Below, one piece after another: positions 41,967-50,267 of a stretch of 64,000 nt of DNA. The translations under genes and the position numbers were made by a program. Source of the stretch: Diplonema papillatum (Eukaryota > Euglenozoa > Diplonemea > Diplonemida > Diplonemidae); assembly GCA_030068145.1 (NCBI GenBank), contig JAPJBO010000758.1, positions 1 through 64,000 of the forward strand, in the 5' to 3' direction. How positions within the stretch are numbered: the first letter of the stretch is position 1; the number at the start of each line of letters is the position of its first letter. A model generated the notes under the pieces. It was given only the letters and a program-made list of their open reading frames with translations, was not told the origin of the DNA and searched no databases.

Positions 41967-43043
41967 TCACATGTCGTCCAGCACAGAGTCCAGCTCCTTG
42001 TCGCACCTCTCGATGAAGAAGGACGCCGTCTTCGCCAAGAGGTGGTCGGGGAACTTGTCGACGACGTGCTGGTACCCGCACTTCGCCTCGCCCCACTCTC
42101 CCTTCGCTTCCAGCGCGGCCCCGCGCCGCATGTACCCAGTCACGGAGCTGCTGTCCAGCTTCAGGCACTGGTCTGCATCCGCCAGCGCTTCGTTGTACCG
42201 CTTGAGCCTGTGCAGCACACTCGACCGAGAACTGAGCAGCTCCGGCTTGCTGGCCGCGTCGTCTGGGGTGAGACGGATGGCGTGGGAGTACAGAGTGTAA
42301 GCCTCGGAGAGGGCCCCTTTGTTGAAGGCAGCCTTCGCTTGCCTTTGGACGTACTCCGCTTTCTGCCGCCGCTGCGCCTCCGCGAGCTTTTCGGTGTTCA
42401 TGCTCTTCGAGGCCTCGGTGAAGGACTTCATGGTGTTGTTGAGCATCGTTTGCAGGCCGCTGTCGACGAACGTCGAGACCTGCCGCTTCTCGAAGCACTG
42501 GTCCCAGGCTTGGTCGGCGATCGCCTCCTCCTCGTCGATCTCTTTGACGGCGGCCGACAGCAGAGATTCCAGCGCCGCGTCTTCCGGCGTTACTTTTTTT
42601 TGCACCGGCGCCGCCTGCGGCTGCTGCTGCTGCTGCTGCTGCTGGGTGGACTCTGTTGCTGCCGCCGCCGCCGCCGCCGCCGCAGCGTCGGGGGAACCGC
42701 CTGCTGCCTGTTTTTTGCCGTCGGCGCCGCTGGCGGCGGCCGGCGGCTGCTTTTTGTCGGACGGCGACGCGGCGCTGCTGCTGCTGGTGCTGTTGCTGCG
42801 TGCGGTGCTGTGTGCGTTCGCGTTGCCGCTGGCGTTGTTGCTGCTGCTGTTGGCGCTGCCGCCCTTGCCGCTGCCGGCAGCGGCCCGCTGCGCGAGAGGC
42901 GCCGGGCGGGGCCTCAGGCCCTGCAGCCTCCTCCGCAGCCACTTCGAAACGTCGTGGTACAAGACGGCCACGCACACGGCGCCGACGACCGCCGTCCACA
43001 GCGTCGTCGGCGAGACTCCGATGGAAGCTGCGAGTGCGTCCAT
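41967..43043 (-). CDS. TPR protein with N-terminal membrane anchor
   Basis: This uninterrupted 358-aa ORF runs from the ATG at 43041-43043 to TGA at 41967-41969. Residues ~10-35 are a single membrane anchor followed by positive charge (TTLWTAVVGAVCVAVLYHDV, SKWLRRR), the layout of tail-out outer-membrane receptors. A Ser/Asn/Ala/Gln-rich linker (~45-145) leads to an acidic helix (LSAAVKEIDEEEAIADQAWD) and three TPR motifs at ~230-330 (NKGALSEAYTLYSHAIRLTP; LHRLKRYNEALADADQCLKL; MRRGAALEAKGEWGEAKCGY). This resembles TOM70- or co-chaperone-type TPR domains that bind Hsp70/Hsp90 tails, but SSRSS replaces the usual SNRA and TGYMRRG lacks the usual Lys, so clamp function is doubtful. Its 5' part is duplicated twice upstream. 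Confidence 0.85.
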   Translation of the reverse strand: MDALAASIGVSPTTLWTAVVGAVCVAVLYHDVSKWLRRRLQGLRPRPAPLAQRAAAGSGKGGSANSSSNNASGNANAHSTARSNSTSSSSAASPSDKKQPPAAASGADGKKQAAGGSPDAAAAAAAAAATESTQQQQQQQQPQAAPVQKKVTPEDAALESLLSAAVKEIDEEEAIADQAWDQCFEKRQVSTFVDSGLQTMLNNTMKSFTEASKSMNTEKLAEAQRRQKAEYVQRQAKAAFNKGALSEAYTLYSHAIRLTPDDAASKPELLSSRSSVLHRLKRYNEALADADQCLKLDSSSVTGYMRRGAALEAKGEWGEAKCGYQHVVDKFPDHLLAKTASFFIERCDKELDSVLDDM

Positions 43044-43134
43044 CTTCAACACGCGCGCGCAGCTGCCGGTACTGCAACGGACAAACCCTTTCTTTTCCTG
43101 ATTCTTCTTCTTATCCTCTAGACCGTGTTCCCTC

Positions 43135-43360
43135 AACGATCTCGGTGTTCTCCTGTTGAGTGGGGGGCAAGGGGGTGCAGTTGGACTTGTTCTTGTTCTT
43201 GTTGCTGTGTGTGCTATGTGCGTTCGCGCTGTTGGTGTTGCTGCTGCCGCAGCCGCCGCTGGTGCTGGGTGCGAACTGTTGCTGCTGCTGCCGCCGCTGC
43301 GTCGGGGGAGCCGCCTGCTGCCTGTTTTTATGCCGTCGGCGGCGGCCGGCTGCTGCCTTT
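43135..43360. repeat. Low-complexity CTGCTG block, repeated at 44.16-44.39 kb
   Basis: This block and 44162-44390 are almost identical copies of a degenerate version of the Ala/Gln/Ser linker region of the TPR gene. They form part of a ~1.02-kb tandem duplication. Confidence 0.9.
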
Positions 43361-43780
43361 TTTAGAGTTAAAGTTCGCTTGAAATTCCGGGGGTTTAGGG
43401 TCTCCGTGTGACCGTTCATGAATGGGTTCTCTCAGAGCAAGAAAGGGCTATATGGTTATTTGGTGCACGCTTTCTTTTTTAGAGTTATAGTTCGCTTGAG
43501 AATCCGGGATTTTAGAGTCTCCGGGTGACCTTCGTCGAATGGGTTCTTTTAAAGCTAATACGTACTGGGTGGGTTTGGGGGGGGCATGCATGGCTTCTTT
43601 CGTGTACACTTTATTTGCTCGCTTAGGCAAGTCAGGTTCGAAACAATTTGTGACCGACACCAAGTTCTCGCCAGGATAGGTGAGTGCTCTTGGGCTCCCC
43701 ACGTCTTACAAGTTGAGCAGGAGTTGCCCTGTAAACCGTACCGGTCCATTGTTCGCACCATGGCTCTAAGTAGAGTTTTT
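43361..43780. repeat. Dispersed AGTTAAAGTTCGC family, two head-to-tail copies
   Basis: Copies start at 43361 and 43487 after TTTTTTAG. The following 43560-43770 (GTGACCGACACCAAGT, TACAAGTTGAGCAGG, GTACCGGTCC) matches the 3' half of the insertion at 24905-25010, so the family is longer than the 5' core. The block repeats at 44391-44795. Confidence 0.88.
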
Positions 43781-44070
43781 GTCGGACGGCGAAGCGGCGC
43801 TGCTGCTGCTGGTGCTGTTGCTGCGTGCGGTGCTGTGTGCGTTCGCGTTGCCGCTGGCGTTGTTGCTGCTGCTGTTGGCGCTGCCGCCCTTGCCGCTGCC
43901 GGCAGCGGCCCGCTGCGCGCGAGAGGCGCCGGGCGGGGCCCGAGGCCCTGCAGCCTCCTCCGCAGCCACTTCGAAACGTCGTGGTACAAGACGGCCACGC
44001 ACACGGCGCCGACGGCCGCCGTCCACAGCGTCGTCGGCGAGACTCCGATGGAAGCTGCGAGTGCGTCCAT
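43778..44070 (-). pseudogene. 5' duplicate 1 of the TPR gene
   Basis: From ATG 44068-44070 it encodes MDALAASIGVSPTTLWTAAV and the anchor. A 2-bp insertion (CGCGCGAGAGG for CGCGAGAGG) shifts the frame of the linker, and the homology ends at AGAGTTTTTGTCGGAC. There is no TPR domain. Confidence 0.9.
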
Positions 44071-44390
44071 CTTCAACACGCGCGCGCAGCTGCCGGTACT
44101 GCAACGGACAAACCCTTTCTTTTCCTGATTCTTCTTTTTATCCTCTAGACCGTGTTCCCTCAACGATCTCGGTGTTCTCCTGTTGAGTGGGGGGCAAGGG
44201 GGTGCAGTTGGACTTGTTCTTGTTCTTGTTGCTGTGTGTGCTATGTGCGTTCGCGCTGTTGGTGTTGCTGCTGCCGCAGCCGCCGCTGGTGCTGGGTGCG
44301 AACTGTTGCTGCTGCTGCCGCCGCTGCGTCGGGGGAGCCGCCTGCTGCCTGTTTTTTATGCCGTCGGCGGCGGCCGGCTGCTGCCTTTTT

Positions 44391-44795
44391 TAGAGTTAAA
44401 GTTCGCTTGAAATTCCGGGGGTTTAGGGTCTCCGTGTGACCGTTCATGAATGGGTTCTCTCAGAGCAAGAAAGGGCTATATGGTTATTTGGTGCACGCTT
44501 TCTTTTTTAGAGTTATAGTTCGCTTGAGAATCCGGGATTTTAGAGTCTCCGGGTGACCTTCGTCGAATGGGTTCTTTTAAAGCTAATACGTACTGGGTTG
44601 GTTTGGGGGGGGCATGCATGGCTTCTTTCGTGTACACTTAATTTGCTCGCTTAGGCAAGTCAGGTTCGAAACGATTTGTGACCGACACCAAGTTCTCGCC
44701 AGGATAGGTGAGTGCTCTTGGGCTCCCCGAAGTTGAGCAGGAGTTGCCCTGTAAACCGTACCGGTCCATTGTTCGCACCATGGCTCTAAGTAGAG
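44391..44795. repeat. Second copy of the 43361-43780 block
   Basis: Nearly identical to 43361-43780, with a 17-bp deletion in the CACGTCTTACAAG part. Completes the ~1.02-kb tandem duplication. Confidence 0.92.
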
Positions 44796-45088
44796 TTTTT
44801 GTCGGACGGCGAAGCGGCGCTGCTGCTGCTGGTGCTGTTGCTGCGTGCGGTGCTGTGTGCATTCGCGTTGCCGCTGGCGTTGTTGCTGCTGCTGTTGGCG
44901 CTGCCGCCCTTGCCGCTGCCGGCAGCGGCCCGCTGCGCGAGAGGCGCCGGGCGGGGCCTGAGGCCCTGCAGCCTCCTCCGCAGCCACTTCGAAACGTCGT
45001 GGTACAAGACGGCCACGCACACGGCGCCGACGACCGCCGTCCACAGCGTCGTCGGCGAGACTCCGATGGAAGCTGCGAGTGCGTCCAT
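44796..45088 (-). pseudogene. 5' duplicate 2 of the TPR gene
   Basis: From ATG 45086-45088 it encodes the anchor and linker in frame (MDALAASIGVSPTTLWTAVV ... SPSDKNST) and then stops. Its upstream side is a CA microsatellite (45096-45123), not the sequence that precedes the other copies. It could encode an anchor-only 98-residue peptide if transcribed. Confidence 0.88.
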
Positions 45089-45157
45089 CTTCAACGCACA
45101 CACACACACACACACACACACACTCCTCCACCGTGCTGACATCCCTGGGAGGGACGG

Positions 45158-45732
45158 TTGTACGGGGCGTCTCCCGACGAGCGCAGCTGTCAGAGGCGAC
45201 AGAAGGCATCATCGTGAGGATACGCGAACACGCGCAGGCGGGAATCGCGGACGAACATGAGAGCAGCCCTTACCCGCCACACCTGAATTGGGCCGCAACC
45301 TTCTTGCCAGAGGAGGCTCACCCGGCAGGATGGACACAGGGAAAACCCGACTGGAAAGGCAGAACGGAGGAGGCCGAAAGGGGTTCAAGCACTGACCCGC
45401 GCAAAGGTGCCCCCCCGTGCGAGGCCCCAGAAGGCGCTGCTAACACTTCCCGCCCTGGAGTGGTTTGCTCGCTCCACAAAAAGCCGCGATGCAGTGAGTG
45501 CGTAAAAAAGCGTCTACCGGCGGAGACCTGCTGTCGCCTCAAGCAGCATCATCACGGATCGGATGGTCTAAGGCCCCGGATGCACTTCTGCACAGCTCAC
45601 AGACTAGGACGTTGCGGCGATTGTGTGGCTGAAAACGAAGCATTAGCCAGCTGCTGCACAAAGCATCACGCAAACAGGAGAGCGAATGGAGGCCCCCACT
45701 CCCAGCCCGGGGGTGCATCGGCCGTCACCTAG
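45158..45732 (+). CDS. Cys/His-rich exon with two matching modules
   Basis: A plus-strand frame open through 45079 to TAG at 45730-45732 has no in-frame ATG after the CA repeat, so it is probably a 3' exon; an AG near 45171-45186 could be the acceptor. The C-terminal part has two similar modules, VCSLHKKPRCSECVKKRLP with AETCCRLKQHHH, and HFCTAHRLGRCGDCVAENE with ALASCCTKHH: C-x2-H-x5-C-x2-C-x8/9-CC-x2/3-H-H. This predicts two zinc-binding units. The upstream half is Gly/Pro/Glu-rich and disordered. Family not recognised. Confidence 0.6.
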
Positions 45733-45789
45733 CTTAATCTGAGCGTGGTCGTACTTTCGTGAAGGGAGGCACCACGTTAAAACGGGTCC

Positions 45790-45792
<3 letters not shown>

Positions 45793-45875
<83 letters not shown>
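45793..45875. repeat. (CA)n microsatellite, 83 bp
   Basis: Uninterrupted CA repeat. Confidence 0.98.
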
Positions 45876-45878
<3 letters not shown>

Positions 45879-46128
45879 TAGCAAGCTTGCTTGAGCGCCG
45901 AAGGCGCGTCTAGTGGGATCCACTACGTTCTGTGGATAGGCAATGCATCCCCAGTTTCACATCCACTCGTTACGAGGTTGGACGGGAGGGATCACAATCC
46001 AACACACGTCGCAGGCTGGGTGTTGGCCCCCCTTTGGTTGGGTTCCCCTCCCTCTCTCTTCTTGTGCCATTTTCGGCCCTTTCTAGCTTGCCTGTTTCCG
46101 TTTCCTTTTGTTGCCCTGCATCCCGCAG

Positions 46129-46220
46129 TTGCTGCGAGGACGTGCACCCGCTGGAGAACGCCAGCGCGAAGCAACCGGCCAGTGTCGTGGCCAGTGGAGC
46201 TGAGACCTCCAGAGACGTCG
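46129..46220 (+). CDS. 92-bp internal exon
   Basis: A strong pyrimidine tract and CCCGCAG acceptor (ending 46127-46128) and a GTAAGG donor frame a segment reading CCEDVHPLENASAKQPASVV, ASGAETSRDVDKSIER. It lies between two CA repeats on the same strand as the Cys/His exon and may belong to the same or the next gene. A minus-strand ATG ORF also overlaps it, but the splice signals favour plus. Confidence 0.5.
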
Positions 46221-46246
46221 ACAAGTCCATAGAACGGAGTAAGGAT

Positions 46247-46452
<206 letters not shown>

Positions 46453-46494
46453 GGACCGTGTTCCTTCAACGATATCGGTGTCCTCCTGTTCAGT

Positions 46495-46560
46495 GGGGGG
46501 AAAATCTTAGTTTAATGTTTAGGCAGAGCACTGCCTCTCATGCATGGTTGGGGGGGGAGT
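46495..46560. repeat. Stem-loop repeat family, short copy
   Basis: GGGGGGAAAATCTTAGTTTA then AGGCAGAGCACTGCCT and CATGCATGGTTG, truncated by a G-run. Confidence 0.85.
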
Positions 46561-46746
46561 TGCTCATGGAATACGTGACCGACAAGCGTTTGCTGGTTGT
46601 TGTAACTTGATGTTAGCAAAGCTGGGTGTGCCATAGGTGTGTTGTTGTTGTCCTGGCTCTTGTTCTTGTTCTTGTTGACCAAAAATTCGGACTGAGGTGT
46701 CTATTCCGCTTTCAGGGGTGTTGCTGCGTTTGCGTGGCAACAGCGC

Positions 46747-46809
46747 ATGTCGTCGGTACCAACATTAGTAGAAGTTAGGCAGCGCTCTCCACGCACCTTG
46801 CCGAATCAG
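46747..46809 (+). CDS. Possible first exon with GTGAGT donor
   Basis: ATG opens MSSVPTLVEVRQRSPRTLPN-Q, ending at a consensus GTGAGT donor. The 21-residue start is short and its partner exon is not identified. The frame remains open past the donor, so the splice assignment is inference. Confidence 0.4.
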
Positions 46810-47124
46810 GTGAGTTCCGCCAGTGCGCACAAACAACTCGGAACGCGGAACGAAAAGGGGAAGATGTCTCTTTTTACACTTGCGCTTTGCTTTTTTTTTC
46901 TTTTTTGCTTTCTGTGGAAATCGACACCGGTATATGGGATACAGCAGCGGGAGGTGTAGACTACAATGTGGCGGAATTGACATAAGGGAAATGGAGAGGT
47001 GATCTCAGCAGGCAGGACACTGCCTCGCATTGTCACCTGCCCCAAACAGCGGCGGTGGTGGAAGTGTACAGCCGTCGTCGTGTCAACGACGGAGAAAGGG
47101 GAATGCTGGTGATTCGCAGCCTTT

Positions 47125-47815
47125 GGCAGCAGATAGAAGGTGCTATATCCTGAGAGGGCGTTCGGACCTGCTTTAGGTTGCACAACCCTCAAGTCGCGTC
47201 TACTATTCGCTGCAGTACTACTGGCAACAGATAGAAGGTGCTATATCCTGAGAGGGCGTTCGGACCTGCTTTAGGTTGCACAACCCTCAAGTCGCGTCTA
47301 CTATTCGCTGCAGTACTACTGGCAACAGATAGAAGGTGCTATATCCTGAGAGGGCGTTCGGACCTGCTTTAGGTTGCACAACCCTCAAGTCGCGTCTACT
47401 ATTCGCTGCAGTACTACTGGCAACAGATAGAAGGTGCTATATCCTGAGAGGGCGTTCGGACCTGCTTTAGGTTGCACAACCCTCAAGTCGCGTCTACTAT
47501 TCGCTGCAGTACTACTGGCAACAGATAGAAGGTGCTATATCCTGAGAGGGCGTTCGGACCTGCTTTAGGTTGCACAACCCTCAAGTCGCGTCTACTATTC
47601 GCTGCAGTACTACTGGCAACAGATAGAAGGTGCTATATCCTGAGAGGGCGTTCGGACCTGCTTTAGGTTGCACAACCCTCAAGTCGCGTCTACTATTCGC
47701 TGCAGTACTACTGGCAACAGATAGAAGGTGCTATATCCTGAGGGCTTTCGGACCTGCTTTAGGCTCAAGTCGAGTCAACTATTCGCTGCAGTACTACTAT
47801 CAGCATACTTTCAAA
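47125..47815. repeat. 98-bp tandem repeat, seven copies
   Basis: GGCAACAGATAGAAGGTGCT recurs at 47223, 47321, 47419, 47517, 47615 and 47713 after a first unit at 47125. The internal units are virtually identical; the last has deletions. 98 is not a multiple of three, so it is not coding. Confidence 0.97.
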
Positions 47816-47860
47816 GTAGGATTTCGTTCGTCCATGGCAATACAATTACCGAAAGTTGGG

Positions 47861-47905
47861 AAGGAAGGAAGGAAGGAAGGAAGGAAGGACGGAAGGAAGG
47901 AACAC
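47861..47905. repeat. (GGAA)n microsatellite
   Basis: About ten GGAA units with one GGAC interruption. Confidence 0.95.
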
Positions 47906-47954
47906 AGGTCCAGCCAGGGTGTGTCCGAGTCACGCCCGAAAAGCGGAAACGTGC

Positions 47955-48430
47955 GTGAGTCTTTTTGGAGACATAAACGGGACTACGAACAGGCCGCGTT
48001 TTGAATGCCAACAGGTCATGCGAAAGCGTGGGCCCTAACGGGGCTCGCCGAGAGTCTCCCCGGTGTGAGGCTGTGCTTCATTTGCCGGGGAGAGGTCGAC
48101 TGCCAGAGGGTCGCGGTACCCTTTGCTGTCGAGCGCCTGGCGCTGCTTGTGGAGCAGCTCGTGCCGCCTGCACCGCAGTTTGCTGACGGAAAGAGACGTG
48201 GCGTACACTGCACCGTGTGCGAGCACTTCGCAGACACAAACGGGACGACAATCAGGCCGCGTAAAGGAGTCAGCAGACAGTTCTTTTGGCACCTTTGCCA
48301 GTCTAATCGTGCCTGTGCAAACCTGGCGGGTTTGCTGACAGAAAGAAGGCTGGTGCACGCTTCACCGTGAGTGAGTCTTTTTGGAGACACAAACGGGACT
48401 ACGAACAGGCCGCGTTTTGAATGCCAGCAG
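47955..48430 (-). pseudogene. Duplicates of the coiled-coil gene 3' end
   Basis: 48008-48172 copies 48580-48770 with deletions (a DESLLHKQ-to-LVPPAPQ-type jump), and 47955-48005 recurs at 48368-48420 (GAGTCTTTTTGGAGACA, GGGACTACGAACAGGCCGCG). Two further GACGGAAAGAG/GACAGAAAGAAG blocks near 48185 and 48340 show a second round of duplication. Confidence 0.8.
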
Positions 48431-48575
48431 ATGTAAATTTGTTGCATTAGTGTGTGTGGGCCTTTGAAGCGTGGATGATGCCTCTCGCGCTGCTCCCCTT
48501 GAGGTTCCTGGCTCATGCCAATTTGTTGCATTAGTGTGATTGTCAGACCCTGAGCAACGCACTATAACGAACAGA

Positions 48576-49202
48576 TCATCCGAAAGCGTGGGCCCTAACG
48601 GGGCTCGCCGAGAGTCTCCCCGGTGTGAGGCTGTGCTTCATTTGCCGGGGAGAGAACAGGTCGACTGCCAGAGGGTCGCGGTACCCTTTGCTGTCGAGCG
48701 CCTGGCGCTGCTTGTGGAGGAGCGACTCGTCCTCCTCCAGCTCGTGCCGCCGGCGGCGGAGGCGGATCTCCTTCTGCACGACAGGTTCCTCCTCGGCTTC
48801 GACCTGCCGCCGCTTGGCCCTCGCTTCGTCGCAGTCCGCTATCATCTGCTCCAGGACGGCTTCCTGCTCCGCCACCAGGACCTGGGTCGGGGCCCGGCAG
48901 GCCCGTCTGTCTTCTTCGGTCTCCTCGAGCTGTTTGACCAGGATCTGGACCTGCCGCTCGGCCGCGTTGCGCTCCGCGGCGATGTCCTGCAGCTCCCTCG
49001 TGCACTGCCGGTGGGCCTGGTCGCAGTCCTGCTCCCGCCGCGCCGCGTGGTCCAGCTTCTCTTCGACGCCGCGCAGATGCTGCTCGACGCTGCGCGTGTC
49101 GCGCACGCAGGTTTCGAAGACGGTCTTCGCCGCGTGGCACGACTGCTCCGAGATCTGCACCTCGTTCGCTGCCCGCACCGTCCGAGTCCGCTGGCGCTCC
49201 AC
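48576..49202 (-). CDS. Coiled-coil protein, 3' exon
   Basis: Starts after acceptor CATACCCTGGCAG (phase 0) and reads VERQRTRTVRAANEVQISEQ, then long heptad-type helices rich in Glu, Arg, Gln and Ala (EEKLDHAARREQDCDQAHRQ; AERQVQILVKQLEETEEDRR; EARAKRRQVEAEEEPVVQKE) and a basic tail to a stop at 48576. It continues the coiled coil of the exon at 49700-49912. A structural or tethering role is likely from the fold; no specific family is assigned. A partial duplicate of its 3' end lies at 48.0 kb. Confidence 0.75.
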   Translation of the reverse strand: MERQRTRTVRAANEVQISEQSCHAAKTVFETCVRDTRSVEQHLRGVEEKLDHAARREQDCDQAHRQCTRELQDIAAERNAAERQVQILVKQLEETEEDRRACRAPTQVLVAEQEAVLEQMIADCDEARAKRRQVEAEEEPVVQKEIRLRRRRHELEEDESLLHKQRQALDSKGYRDPLAVDLFSPRQMKHSLTPGRLSASPVRAHAFG

Positions 49203-49239
49203 CTGCCAGGGTATGGTAGTGGTAAAAAAAGGTCCGGCG

Positions 49240-49570
49240 ATATAGAGTCTCCGGATACAGGTTTTCGAGTGTTTTGAGGTTAGAAATCGGTGGCTATCCG
49301 GGTCTAAGAAGGTATTGAGGTTCAAAGAAATCGGTGGAGGTCTAAGAAGGTGTTGAGGTTCAAAGAAATCGGTGGCTAAAGGTCCCCGGCTGGCAGGTCT
49401 AAGAAGGTATTGAGGTTCAAAGAAATCGGTGGCTAAAGGTCCAGGTCTAAGAAGGTATTGAGGGTCAAAAGGTCCGGAGACGTTGAAAGGAAACGGAGTT
49501 TAGAGTCTTCGGTTGACGAACGGTGGAAAAGGTTCCGGCACTACAGAGTCACCGGTTGACCAGTTTAAAT
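49240..49570. repeat. Degenerate ~60-bp tandem repeat in the intron
   Basis: GGTCTAAGAAGGTATTGAGG and TTCAAAGAAATCGGTGGCTA recur about four times at 49300-49470. The end (GTTTAGAGTCTTCGGTTGAC) resembles the dispersed AGAGTCTCCGGGTGAC module. Confidence 0.85.
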
Positions 49571-49699
49571 AGAGCAGGGGATTAGCTTCTATACCCACAT
49601 TTCGACTGTCAGTCCAAATTTGGAAAAGCTGGCGGGGAAAAAGAAGAAACAAAATGGCGCTTCAGCCGGGGGACTGCAGCGGGGGGGGACGGGGCAGAC

Positions 49700-49912
49700 C
49701 TCTTGCTGCTGTTCTGCCAGCTGGGCCTGGAGTTCGTTCACGCGATCAACAGCGGCTTGCTCCTTGGCTTCCTGCGTCTTGTAGTGCTTCGCCGCGGCGT
49801 CCCTTCGAGCTTCGACTGCTTGCAGGTCACCTTGCGCTTGCTTCAGGTTATGCCTGCTACGGTTGAGCAGCGCGTCTGAGGCGTGCGCGTCACTGTTTAC
49901 GCTCTGGGCTTG
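49700..49912 (-). CDS. Coiled-coil protein, upstream exon
   Basis: Bounded by acceptor CGCAAACAACAG, preceded by a CA run, and donor GAG|GTCTGC; exactly 71 codons, phase 0 at both ends. It encodes QAQSVNSDAHASDALLNRSR, HNLKQAQGDLQAVEARRDAA, AKHYKTQEAKEQAAVDRVNE, LQAQLAEQQQE. Reading continues in phase into VERQRTRT at 49202. Earlier exons would be beyond 49912, where the Penelope-like element lies, so the gene may be interrupted by that insertion. Confidence 0.75.
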
Positions 49913-50021
49913 CTGTTGTTTGCGGGTGTGTGTGTGTGTGTGTGTGTGTGTTATGACTATTGCCAGTGGTAAGAATGAAACAGTAGTCATTCTTACGAGT
50001 GAATGAGTCCCCTTTTGTGGG

Positions 50022-50208
50022 AAGAAATGCGTAGTTTTGTTTTATTCTTTTACTTGTTTGTTGTCGACAACATATTGTGGTTGAGGTGTCATTCAGATGA
50101 AGATCTAAAGCCGCCCACGTCAAATTTTGTTAAGCAGCGGCTGCCAAAACTTGCCGTGACACCTAGTTGATGCAAGGTAAAGGAGAAAGTTGGAAGTAAT
50201 TGGGAAGT
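50022..50208 (-). repeat. 3' direct repeat (pLTR) of the Penelope-like element
   Basis: Same sequence as 55882-56068, from AAGAAATGCGTAG to TAATTGGGAAGT. It contains GTTGTCGACAAC (perfect 12-bp palindrome). No clean hammerhead core was found on either strand. Confidence 0.93.
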
Positions 50209-50267
50209 TGATATTTTGTTGGGACCCTCGTAGCTCGCTGGGTCAGGCGCGCCAGGTAAGTGCTGGG

